A stretch of 64,000 bases of DNA from Lactiplantibacillus songbeiensis (GTDB taxonomy: Bacteria; Bacillota; Bacilli; Lactobacillales; Lactobacillaceae). This document shows positions 9,674-17,402 of this stretch, one piece after another. Location of the stretch: contig NZ_BJDL01000012.1 of assembly GCF_005405125.1 (NCBI RefSeq), forward strand, positions 59,333 to 123,332. The letters run 5' to 3'. The notes under the pieces were generated by a model that saw only the letters and a list, made by a program, of their open reading frames with translations, was not told the origin of the DNA and searched no databases. The stretch's first letter is position 1, and the number at the start of each line of letters is the position of its first letter. A program made the position numbers and the translations under genes.

Positions 9674-10305
9674 TGTTTTCTTACTGGGACGTCACAATCA
9701 AGTTGGCTTTAGGCTTGTTAACCATTATTTTACAAATTAACTTATCTGGTAAGAGTAATCTTGCCCCGATCAGCGCGCTTGATCAAGTTCAAAACTACGT
9801 CCTTGGGGCGATTGTTGGTGGCATGATTTATAGTACCAGCGTGACGGTTTTGCAATATATTTTAGTGCTCTTAATTTGGACCATTCTAGTCTTAGTGTTG
9901 CGCTTCATGACGCATCACAATCGCTACCTCAAGAGTCTGATCGACGGTAAACCACAATTGCTCATTAAAGATGGTGAATTAATGGTCGCGACGGCGCTCA
10001 AAAATGGGATGAGTGCGAATGACTTAGCCTTTCGCTTACGAACTGAAGGTATCACTGATATTCGCTACGTTAAACGCGCTGTTTTGGAACAGAACGGTCA
10101 ATTAACGATTACGCAAGTTGGTGATGACACCATCAAGTATCCGCTCATTATTGACGGCCAGTTAAACGCCGACGCATTGGCCACCAGCGACCACGATTTA
10201 GCCTGGTTGACCAGCCAGCTTGAGGCCCAACACTATCAAATTAGTGATATTTATTTAGGGACCTATACGAACCATCAATTATTACTCTTTCCTTATCAAC
10301 ATTAA
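9673..10305 (+). CDS. DUF421 (YetF-like) membrane protein
   Basis: 210 residues: three N-terminal membrane helices, then a cytoplasmic domain holding GKPQLLIKDGEL and the RLRTEGITDIRYVKRAVLE motif typical of DUF421/YetF proteins. In the family this C-terminal domain forms a beta-sheet module of unknown role. The start overlaps the stop of the DUF3290 gene, indicating a two-gene operon. A structured repeat follows instead of a simple terminator. Confidence 0.85.
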   Translation: MFSYWDVTIKLALGLLTIILQINLSGKSNLAPISALDQVQNYVLGAIVGGMIYSTSVTVLQYILVLLIWTILVLVLRFMTHHNRYLKSLIDGKPQLLIKDGELMVATALKNGMSANDLAFRLRTEGITDIRYVKRAVLEQNGQLTITQVGDDTIKYPLIIDGQLNADALATSDHDLAWLTSQLEAQHYQISDIYLGTYTNHQLLLFPYQH

Positions 10306-10316
10306 AATTGTACGCC

Positions 10317-10615
10317 TGGTGCTAGTTGAAATTACCGCCTGCCGGTAGATTTCTAAAATACTGGAACGCCAACGACATGGCTGAACATTTTAGAAACCAA
10401 CCTATTGGCTAAATTTTTGGGTTAAATGAGAGCTATCCGTAATTAACGCCGGGCGGGCTAGAATTGGCTCAGTGGTGTCGTTTATCTTGGTCGGTGAATT
10501 TTCCGACTTAGATAAAGCCCGGCTTTTGAGACCGCTTTGTGGCTCAAAAACGTGGCCACCACGTTCCAGCCGATTCTAGACCAACCAGAGTGCCAATTTA
10601 ATCCAACTAGCACCA
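10317..10615 (+). repeat. Structured intergenic repeat, full-length copy A
   Basis: About 300 bp bounded by 12-bp terminal inverted repeats TGGTGCTAGTTG (10317-10328) and CAACTAGCACCA (10604-10615). Internal hairpins include TTTCTAAAAT/ATTTTAGAAA, TTTATCT..GTCGG/CCGAC..AGATAAA, TTTTGAG/CTCAAAA and CGTGG/CCACG. An outer stem joins GGCTAGAATTGGCT to AGCCGATTCTAGACC. A second long copy is at 17140-17398 and an inverted fragment at 11681-11736. There is no ORF in it, so it resembles a MITE or a structured RNA repeat. It fills most of the 417-bp gap before the next gene. Confidence 0.8.
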
Positions 10616-10722
10616 AACGTAAACTGTATTTAAGGACACGATGTCTAAAAGATTGAACCACTCAATAACCGTTTATGGTAAGCTAAAGAAGTGTTCAAAT
10701 CTATATTTAGGGGGCTTTAATC

Positions 10723-11664
10723 ATGCCCAAAATCAGTTTAATCGTCCCTTGTTTTAATGAGGAACTAACTTTAGAAATCTTTTACAATACGGTTGAAAAA
10801 GTCTTTAGCCAACATGCCACCACTTTTAAAAATATCACCCATGAATATCGGTTTATTGATGATGGTTCCAGTGATCAAACTTTAGTCGAATTAAAAAAGC
10901 TACAAGCTCAGCATCCTGACACCGTTCATTACTTGTCGTTTTCCCGCAACTTTGGTAAAGAGGCAGGTTTAGCGGCTGGGCTGCAACATGCTGACGGTGA
11001 TTACATCGCCGTCATGGATGTCGATCTCCAAGACCCACCGGAATTATTACCCAAGATGCTGACGACCTTGCAGCAAGGTGACTATGACTGTGTCGGAACA
11101 ATGCGTTCTGATCGCCGCGGTGAGCCAGCAATTCGCTCATTTTTCTCGCGCGCTTTCTATTCGATTATCAACAAAATATCAAAAGTACAAATTATTCCGA
11201 ACGCCCGTGATTACCGCTTAATGACTCGGCAAATGGTTGATGCTATTTTAGAATTGCCGGAATATAATCGTTTTTCTAAAGGCATCTTTAATTGGGTCGG
11301 CTTTAAAACTACCTACCTAACCTTTGAAAATGCACCCCGCTCTGCTGGAGAATCACACTGGTCCTTTTGGCAGTTACTGAATTATTCCATCGAAGCCATT
11401 GTGGACTTTTCGGAAGTGCCGTTAAAAATTGCCACCTTCATTGGCGGTCTATTCGCCTTTCTATCAGTCATCGGGATCATCTTTATTATTATCCGTAAAC
11501 TGATCTGGGGGAACAGTGTCGGTGGTTGGGCCTCATTGGTTTCGATTATGCTATTTGTTGGTGGCGTTCAACTCTTTTGTCTGGGAATCATCGGTAATTA
11601 CATTGGCAAGATTTACTTAGAAAGTAAGCATCGCCCATTGTATATTGTTAAAGAGCAAAAATAA
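10723..11664 (+). CDS. GtrB/DPM1-type membrane glycosyltransferase (GT2)
   Basis: 313 residues: an N-terminal GT2 catalytic domain (VPCFNEE at 9-15, FIDDGSSDQT, DVDLQDPP with the DxD-type metal site) and two C-terminal membrane helices. This layout matches bactoprenol glucosyltransferases such as GtrB/CsbB/YkoT, which move a sugar from a nucleotide donor to undecaprenyl phosphate. The product would be used to decorate teichoic acid or another surface glycan; acceptor unknown. AGGGGG precedes the ATG. It stands alone between copies of the structured repeat and is oriented opposite to the EPS operon, so it is probably not part of it. Confidence 0.88.
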   Translation: MPKISLIVPCFNEELTLEIFYNTVEKVFSQHATTFKNITHEYRFIDDGSSDQTLVELKKLQAQHPDTVHYLSFSRNFGKEAGLAAGLQHADGDYIAVMDVDLQDPPELLPKMLTTLQQGDYDCVGTMRSDRRGEPAIRSFFSRAFYSIINKISKVQIIPNARDYRLMTRQMVDAILELPEYNRFSKGIFNWVGFKTTYLTFENAPRSAGESHWSFWQLLNYSIEAIVDFSEVPLKIATFIGGLFAFLSVIGIIFIIIRKLIWGNSVGGWASLVSIMLFVGGVQLFCLGIIGNYIGKIYLESKHRPLYIVKEQK

Positions 11665-11680
11665 TCTGTCCGACACGCGA

Positions 11681-11736
11681 TGCTAGCTGGATTAAGCTTG
11701 TCACTCTGGTTGGACCAGAATCGGCTGGAACGTGGT
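11681..11736 (-). repeat. Truncated inverted fragment of the structured repeat
   Basis: These 56 bases match, in reverse complement, the last part of copy A. They contain TGCTAGcTGGATTAA, CACTCTGGTTGG and CAGAATCGGCTGGAACGTGG, with a few differences. The remaining 240 or so bases of the element are missing. It lies just after the GT2 gene, facing copy A upstream of it. Confidence 0.8.
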
Positions 11737-11765
11737 ATCGTTGGTCTTAATCTTTCAAAAAGCAA

Positions 11766-11804
11766 TAAAAAAGTCGACTGGAAAATTTTCCAATCGACTT
11801 TTTT
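11766..11804. terminator. Bidirectional terminator between the GT2 gene and trxB
   Basis: AAAAAGTCGA..TGGAAAA pairs with TTTTCCA..TCGACTTTTT, a near-perfect long stem with one mismatch and T-runs on both strands, ending 3 bases before the trxB stop codon. Confidence 0.92.
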
Positions 11805-11807
11805 AGA

Positions 11808-12746
11808 TTAAACGCGGGCTTTATCACCTAGCGCTGTGATGTAGTTATAAACTTGTTGTCCGGCAGTTCCGCCTTCACCGACAGCAGTTGCGACTTGACG
11901 TAAGTCTTTCTTACGAACATCGCCCACTGCAAAGATACCAGAGACTTTGGTTTCCATATGGTCATTCGTCTCAATCCAACCATTTTCATCGGTAATCCCT
12001 AAGTTAGTAAATGGCGCGGTAATTGGGTTGATGCCGACATAGATAAAGACACCATCAACGGCAATTTCACTATCTTCACCGGTTTTATTATTATTAACCT
12101 TAACCGCAGTGACCTTCTTGTCATCACCGACAATTTCAGTCACGTTACTATTCCAGACAAATTCCATCTTATCATTAGCAAATGCCCGGTCTTGCAAAAT
12201 CTTTTGGGCCCGTAATTGATCCCGACGATGAATAACCGTGACTTTGTCGGCCAATTGGGTCAAATAAGTGCCTTCTTCAATGGCTGAATCGCCACCGCCA
12301 ACGACGACCACGTGCTTATTACGGAAAAACGCCCCATCGCAGACTGCACAGTAGGAAACACCCCGGCCACCATAAGCATCTTCGCCAGGAACACCCAATT
12401 TGCGATATTGAGACCCGGTCCCAATAATTAAGGCTTTCGTTTCAAAGGTATCTGAGTCAGTCTTCACGATCTTTAAATCGCCTTGGTCTTCGACCGAATC
12501 AACCGTGCCATACGCATATTCAGCACCGAATTGGGTTGACGATTCATACATATCCTTCGCCAAGTCGGGACCTAATACGGATTTAAACCCTGGGTAGTTT
12601 TCAATTGCGGCGGTGTTATTCATCTGACCACCGTAAATCCCGCGGTCTAACATTAATACTGATAAGTTGGCGCGTGAAGCATAGAGGGCGGCGGTCATCC
12701 CAGCCGGACCCGCACCAATAATAATCACGTCGTAACGCTTTGCCAT
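11808..12746 (-). CDS. trxB: Thioredoxin-disulfide reductase
   Basis: NADPH-dependent FAD enzyme that reduces thioredoxin in the cytoplasm. The 312 residues are the normal length. The FAD-binding GAGPAG is at 11-16, the redox-active CAVC at C133-C136, the NADPH-binding GGGDSA follows with HRRD, and a C-terminal GIFAVGDVR FAD loop is present. ATG 12744-12746 has AAGGGG upstream. A good promoter (-35 TCGACA, 17 bp, -10 TATACT) drives it independently of the EPS genes immediately upstream. Confidence 0.98.
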   Translation of the reverse strand: MAKRYDVIIIGAGPAGMTAALYASRANLSVLMLDRGIYGGQMNNTAAIENYPGFKSVLGPDLAKDMYESSTQFGAEYAYGTVDSVEDQGDLKIVKTDSDTFETKALIIGTGSQYRKLGVPGEDAYGGRGVSYCAVCDGAFFRNKHVVVVGGGDSAIEEGTYLTQLADKVTVIHRRDQLRAQKILQDRAFANDKMEFVWNSNVTEIVGDDKKVTAVKVNNNKTGEDSEIAVDGVFIYVGINPITAPFTNLGITDENGWIETNDHMETKVSGIFAVGDVRKKDLRQVATAVGEGGTAGQQVYNYITALGDKARV

Positions 12747-12784
12747 TTCTAAAAGACCCCTTTCACTAAAATACTATGTGGTTT

Positions 12785-12813
12785 AGTATACCCTCAAAAT
12801 TTACATTTGTCGA
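12785..12813 (-). promoter_or_regulatory. trxB promoter
   Basis: Minus strand: -35 TCGACA (12808-12813), 17-bp spacer, -10 TATACT (12785-12790). It lies between the end of the EPS operon and trxB, about 40 bases from the trxB start. Confidence 0.75.
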
Positions 12814-12846
12814 CTATCTTGCTTGTACACAACGAAAAAGTTGGGT

Positions 12847-13704
12847 TTACCCAGCAACGTCATACTCGGTCTCTTTAATCCCAGTATTCATAAAGTCATA
12901 CGGACTCTTCATCTTATCCGGGTCCCAACTCGCAATGCCGACTACCAACAAGATTTCCAGAGAACTCAAGCTGACTGAATCGTTAAGTCGTTTTTCAAAA
13001 GCCGACTTAATCCGATTAGCTGCAATTTGAGCGCCGGGCGTATCAGAAAACAGTAAGATCGCCCAAGTCGGATTATCTTGGTCCAGCGAATACGTAATAT
13101 CATTATCCCGGGTGGTCGCCGCAATCGTATCCGAAGTTAACCGTAAGAGGTCCGAAAACTGCTGATCATTCATCATCCGCTTGATTTCGTTAAAATACCG
13201 TATCCGAATGATGACCGTGGTCACCGGCAATTGAAAACGGCGATTGGTTTCAATAAAAACTTGTGCATCTTGAATATAAGCCACCGTCGTCCGTAGATCC
13301 GTCCGCTCATCAAACGCCCCACGCTTCATAATGTCACCCCGCAGTTTTGCATTCGATGCTTGCAACAAGGTTAGTCGCCGGGTCATCGCATAAAAGGTTG
13401 CTGACAATAATAGCGGCATCACCAACCAAAAAATCATAATCATTGGAATCTCGGCGTGATGAGTCGAATTGATATAAATCATGACTACTGCCTGCACAAA
13501 AATAAACAATAGATTCGCCGTTAGACCGGTAACTGCTCCGAAAAAGTAAGTCATTAAAATCATGACCAACGTGAGCCCTAAATAAATCGTATTTAACGTT
13601 AAGTTTGCCGTTAAGGTCATTAAGATGGCCGTTACACTGAATAGCGCTAAAAACAATAGTAAGTAGACATCGGCTAATATGGCCGATCGTTGATCATCAC
13701 TCAT
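12847..13704 (-). CDS. Degenerate GGDEF membrane protein, probable c-di-GMP receptor (PssE-like)
   Basis: 285 residues: about four membrane helices in residues 10-108, a linker, then a GGDEF-fold domain (about 135-280). Where active cyclases have GGDEF this protein has DQDNP (208-212) followed by TWAILL, so it should not make c-di-GMP. Upstream, RDND (199-202) matches the RxxD inhibitory site at its usual distance, so c-di-GMP binding is probably kept. PssE in Listeria and PelD are known degenerate-GGDEF receptors for EPS synthases. It is the last gene of the EPS operon, overlaps the BcsB-like gene by 8 bp, and has AAGGGGG before the ATG. Receptor function is inferred. Confidence 0.85.
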   Translation of the reverse strand: MSDDQRSAILADVYLLLFLALFSVTAILMTLTANLTLNTIYLGLTLVMILMTYFFGAVTGLTANLLFIFVQAVVMIYINSTHHAEIPMIMIFWLVMPLLLSATFYAMTRRLTLLQASNAKLRGDIMKRGAFDERTDLRTTVAYIQDAQVFIETNRRFQLPVTTVIIRIRYFNEIKRMMNDQQFSDLLRLTSDTIAATTRDNDITYSLDQDNPTWAILLFSDTPGAQIAANRIKSAFEKRLNDSVSLSSLEILLVVGIASWDPDKMKSPYDFMNTGIKETEYDVAG

Positions 13705-15901
13705 GGTGCCGCCCCCTTTGCGCCATTAAGCCGTTTTTACGCAGAATCAGAAACGCTGCTAACGCTATCACCACGATTGCCGCCAGCGCAATACCCAGAT
13801 AGATCACCAATTGAGAATTACGTGTAATGACAGTCTTAATCGTCGTCCCGTCACCAATCGTTTTCTTTTTCTTAAACCGGTAGTCGTAATGATGATTATC
13901 ATGGTCAACCACAATCGCATCGCCCGTATATTGCTGAATATTACGTTGGAAGTTAAGCTGCGTTGACGCGCGGTAAACATCAGCTGATTTTCCAGCTGTC
14001 ACCACTAGTAACCCAGAACGGACATTATATGGGGAGCGTAGCAGTTGCGCCGTCCCAATATTTTGACCATATTGGTGTTCAATACTCAGCTTTTCATTCG
14101 ACACAAAGCCATGGTCACCCTTGCCATATTGAAAATACAATTTTTTATTCAATTGCTTAATAAACACATTTTGTTGTGGCGTCCCAAAGGCAATCACATT
14201 CTTGTTTTTTAAGACTGGCTTACTTGGCCGTTGTGTATAAAACTGTACATCCCCAGTATTACTCTGCGCATAATTTCCAATCAAATTAAAAATATTAGTT
14301 AACGTCTGGTAATCATATTTAGTCAATGCTTTGGGCCGAACAACCGCAATCTGATTGAACGTATCGTTTTTTAAAAATAGATTAGGATAATTCGTAAACA
14401 ATAAGTCACTGACCGGCTTCGACTTAATATAAGCCTTCGAATCCGATTCAATCGTAGCCCAAGGGGTCTGCGCATTATCAGCACTCGACTGGTCATGCAT
14501 CTCCAAATCAAAAGCAACTCGAATCGTAAAGCTATGTCCTAGAGCTTGCCCCTTTGGCAACGTTACCGTCAAGCTGTCATTATCGGCATGTGCCGCACTC
14601 AACTTCTTACTCCCCAACGGACTACCGTTGAGATAAATCGTAGCGAGTGCCCGCTTAAAGTTCAAGTTTTTAGCATACCGAAAATGTATCCGGATTTGAG
14701 ACCCATCCGCATTTGTACGGTCAACGGGTAAGCTGACAAAATACGTACTCGATTGATGTTGCGCCCCAGTCAGGGTATCATCACGACTCGTCAACTGATA
14801 ACTGCCATCATACTGTAATTCCGAGGTTTCAGTCCGCGTCTGGTCACTAATATATTCCGTATGGGCCTGCGTTTCTTGCATCAATTCCTGATTAGCAATA
14901 AACCGACTGGCTTCTTTCAAACGCTTAGCCGTTAGCGCGGTCACAATCAAATAATGCTTATGGCCCGTATACATCGTCTTAATCACTGCTCGCTGCTTAA
15001 GCTTTGTCGCATCAATCACCCGCCGAAACCGGGCCGGTAAGTGCGCATAGGTCGCCATCACTAATTGATAGTCCCCTTGTTTAGCTGCCGCATTATCAAA
15101 AGTCGTCACCTGAATTTGTGAGATTTCAGTCGTAATCGTTCGAGCTTCTCCTGACAACGCGTACATCGCCGCCGTCAGCTCACCATTACTAGCTTGCTTA
15201 GGCGTCGTAATATAAGAATTCTGATACGCAATCGTGTCAGTTCCTGAAAAATGGGCATAAAAAGACTTAATTGCGCGTGTTGGCGGCTTTAACAAGTATT
15301 GAAAGTTCACGTTAGCCCCATCATAAATCGTCAACCAATTAGCTGGCGTTTGTGCTAGTTGTAACTTTTTAGACCCCGCTTGATTTAAAATCTGCCCGCT
15401 AATCTTTAACTGATTTTCACCTTGAACTAGTCGTAATGGCACACTAATCGCCTTTGTTTGCAGACCAGTCCGCCGACTAGGCCGAAACGAATAAAATTTA
15501 GTGCCATTAAGTGACAACGTGATATCAGAAGTTGACCGTTGTGCTAATTGTGAGATTTGAAAATTCAAATTCAAGGTCACTTTTTTCAGCTGCCAATAGT
15601 CCATTTTAATAAAGTACATATTGGCTTCGACCGACTTACCAGACAGCGTTGTCGTCGTATTTTGAAACGGCTGTGTATAGGACTTCAGCTGACTCTTTTT
15701 AGATTTGGCTTTAGCTTTACGCTTGGTTTTAGCTTTAAATTGCTTCGCCTGCGCAGTCGTTTTAGCTTGACCCATCAGGCTAGGCACACTCAGCCCGCCA
15801 CCGACCGCCATCAAAATAACCAATAAACTGATTAATAATCGCCAGTTACTGATACCGTTTGGTTTTATACCATTTTGCTTGTTGATGAAAGACTTGCTCA
15901 C
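13697..15901 (-). CDS. BcsB-like EPS synthase subunit
   Basis: About 734 residues: an N-terminal signal or anchor helix (about 20-40), a Lys/Ala-rich linker, a large beta-rich extracellular region with two jelly-roll-type segments, and one C-terminal membrane helix before a basic tail. This is the layout of BcsB, the periplasmic or extracellular partner that anchors and guides the glucan from BcsA. Sequence identity to BcsB looks low, so the call rests on architecture and position. I prefer GTG 15899-15901 with GGTGGGG 7 bases upstream; in-frame ATGs at 15907 and 15922 are alternatives. It overlaps the BcsA-like gene by at least 56 bp and the GGDEF gene by 8 bp. Confidence 0.82.
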   Translation of the reverse strand: MSKSFINKQNGIKPNGISNWRLLISLLVILMAVGGGLSVPSLMGQAKTTAQAKQFKAKTKRKAKAKSKKSQLKSYTQPFQNTTTTLSGKSVEANMYFIKMDYWQLKKVTLNLNFQISQLAQRSTSDITLSLNGTKFYSFRPSRRTGLQTKAISVPLRLVQGENQLKISGQILNQAGSKKLQLAQTPANWLTIYDGANVNFQYLLKPPTRAIKSFYAHFSGTDTIAYQNSYITTPKQASNGELTAAMYALSGEARTITTEISQIQVTTFDNAAAKQGDYQLVMATYAHLPARFRRVIDATKLKQRAVIKTMYTGHKHYLIVTALTAKRLKEASRFIANQELMQETQAHTEYISDQTRTETSELQYDGSYQLTSRDDTLTGAQHQSSTYFVSLPVDRTNADGSQIRIHFRYAKNLNFKRALATIYLNGSPLGSKKLSAAHADNDSLTVTLPKGQALGHSFTIRVAFDLEMHDQSSADNAQTPWATIESDSKAYIKSKPVSDLLFTNYPNLFLKNDTFNQIAVVRPKALTKYDYQTLTNIFNLIGNYAQSNTGDVQFYTQRPSKPVLKNKNVIAFGTPQQNVFIKQLNKKLYFQYGKGDHGFVSNEKLSIEHQYGQNIGTAQLLRSPYNVRSGLLVVTAGKSADVYRASTQLNFQRNIQQYTGDAIVVDHDNHHYDYRFKKKKTIGDGTTIKTVITRNSQLVIYLGIALAAIVVIALAAFLILRKNGLMAQRGRHHE

Positions 15902-17063
15902 GAACATACCCCACCATTCCATGGGCTGCTACTGCTAACCACATCTGACTATAGACTAAGTACATAAAAATAATAATCATGAGATTGGCGAACGTCATCT
16001 CGCCTTTTTCAGTGGTAATCGTCACAAATGTACTTATCACAAATGTTAACACCGCCATCAGCCATAACACATTACTAAACCCCACTAAATCTGAATGGGC
16101 CACTCCGGCTACCGATAAGACAAACATCGTATCGGATAAGATAAGTGACGTCATTAATAAGAAATAAATGGATAAAAAGTAAAGTAAATCAAAGCGAATC
16201 GGGCGGCCAGATTTCGTAAACAGTAACCGCGAATTCTTTAAAATCACATAAATATTACCTTTAACCCAACGCGTCCGCTGGTGAAACCAGACATCTAAAG
16301 TTTGCGGTTCTTGTTCCCAAGTGACCGCTAACGGTTGAAACCGAATGCGGTAGCCCATCCGGTAGACCCGAAAACTAATTTCAGTATCTTCCGCTAAGGC
16401 TTTGACATCCCAACCGCCAATCTTTTCTAAGACATCTCGTCGAATGACGTAATTCGTGCCCGGAATCGTGCATAACTTAAATAACTTTTCCCGTCCCGCT
16501 TGCGCCATCCATTGAAAAGATAAGGTCTCAATATTAATAAAGCGTGTCAACAACGAGGCATTTTTATTCCGGGTCCGAAACTTACCGATTACGGCTGCGA
16601 GGCGATCATCGCCCATTAATTCAGCCACTAACAACCGTAAAGCACTCGCTTGCGGCGTGTTATCAGCATCATAGATTGAGATCAATGACCCCTTTGCTTG
16701 CCGCAAACCAATATTTAAAGCATTCGACTTCCCTTTACCGCCAGTTTTTTTATCCGTATTGATGACCGTTAGATTGCGTTTGGGATACAAGGTTTGCATC
16801 CGCGCCAACAACACTGCTGAATTGTCATCCGAATTATCGTTAATCACAATAATCTCGTAACGGTCATGTGGATAATCGAAATTCAACAATGATTGCAACG
16901 TCTTAACAATCACGATGCCTTCATTATGTGCTGGCACCATAATCGTCACAAACGGCACCTTTGCTGGCAACTGCGGCTCAGGACGCCGGGCTTTCTGCAA
17001 ATAATTCACATAGCCGGCAATCGTGAGGATTACATTCACCACTAAGATCCCCCAGATTGCCAA
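15846..17063 (-). CDS. BcsA-like processive glycosyltransferase (EPS synthase)
   Basis: GT2-family synthase, 405 residues from the TTG used here. Catalytic motifs are in order: NDNSDD (75-80), DAD (132-134), AED (224-226) and QRTRW (262-266, the QxxRW of processive synthases). There is one N-terminal helix and four or so C-terminal helices, which form the translocation channel in this family. No PilZ domain is present, so c-di-GMP control must come through another protein. The TTG at 17061-17063 has no RBS. An in-frame ATC at 17097-17099 has AAGGGGG 7 bases upstream and would add 12 residues; no ATG/GTG/TTG lies between it and the upstream stop. Donor probably UDP-sugar; product unknown. Confidence 0.9.
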   Translation of the reverse strand: MAIWGILVVNVILTIAGYVNYLQKARRPEPQLPAKVPFVTIMVPAHNEGIVIVKTLQSLLNFDYPHDRYEIIVINDNSDDNSAVLLARMQTLYPKRNLTVINTDKKTGGKGKSNALNIGLRQAKGSLISIYDADNTPQASALRLLVAELMGDDRLAAVIGKFRTRNKNASLLTRFINIETLSFQWMAQAGREKLFKLCTIPGTNYVIRRDVLEKIGGWDVKALAEDTEISFRVYRMGYRIRFQPLAVTWEQEPQTLDVWFHQRTRWVKGNIYVILKNSRLLFTKSGRPIRFDLLYFLSIYFLLMTSLILSDTMFVLSVAGVAHSDLVGFSNVLWLMAVLTFVISTFVTITTEKGEMTFANLMIIIFMYLVYSQMWLAVAAHGMVGYVREQVFHQQAKWYKTKRYQ

Positions 17064-17139
17064 AATCGCAACAAATAAGAACCAATCTAAAACTGTGATT
17101 TGACTTCCCCCTTCAGCCTCAGTCTAATTAACACGTTTA

Positions 17140-17398
17140 GTGCTAATTGAAATTGCCGCCTGTCGGTTGGATTCTAAAATGCTTGACTTTAAATGATCAA
17201 TTGTTAATTTTTTAATTCCCGTTAGTTAACAACGGGTGGGCCAGAATTGACTCAGCGGTGTCGTTTATCTTAGTCGTGGTTTTCGGCTTAGATACCCCCC
17301 GGCTTGCGAGCCCGATCTTTGGCTCACAAACATGGCCACCACGTTCCAGCCAATTCTGGGCCAACCAAAGTAGCAATTTAATCCAACTAGCACCAGGC
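17140..17398 (+). repeat. Structured intergenic repeat, copy B inside the EPS operon
   Basis: About 260 bp in the same orientation as copy A, starting GTGCTAATTG (17140-17149) and ending CAACTAGCACCAGGCG (17384-17399). It shares long blocks with copy A (CTCAG.GGTGTCGTTTATCTT, GGCCACCACGTTCCAGCC, CAATTTAATCCAACTAGCAC) but has a shorter left third. It fills the gap between the DUF2334 gene and the BcsA-like gene and so splits the EPS operon. There is no ORF. Confidence 0.8.
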
Positions 17399-17402
17399 GC
17401 AA

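Noticed and set aside
10306..10722. Small protein gene inside the structured repeat
   Set aside because: No ORF with start and RBS was seen; the sequence is dominated by inverted repeats.
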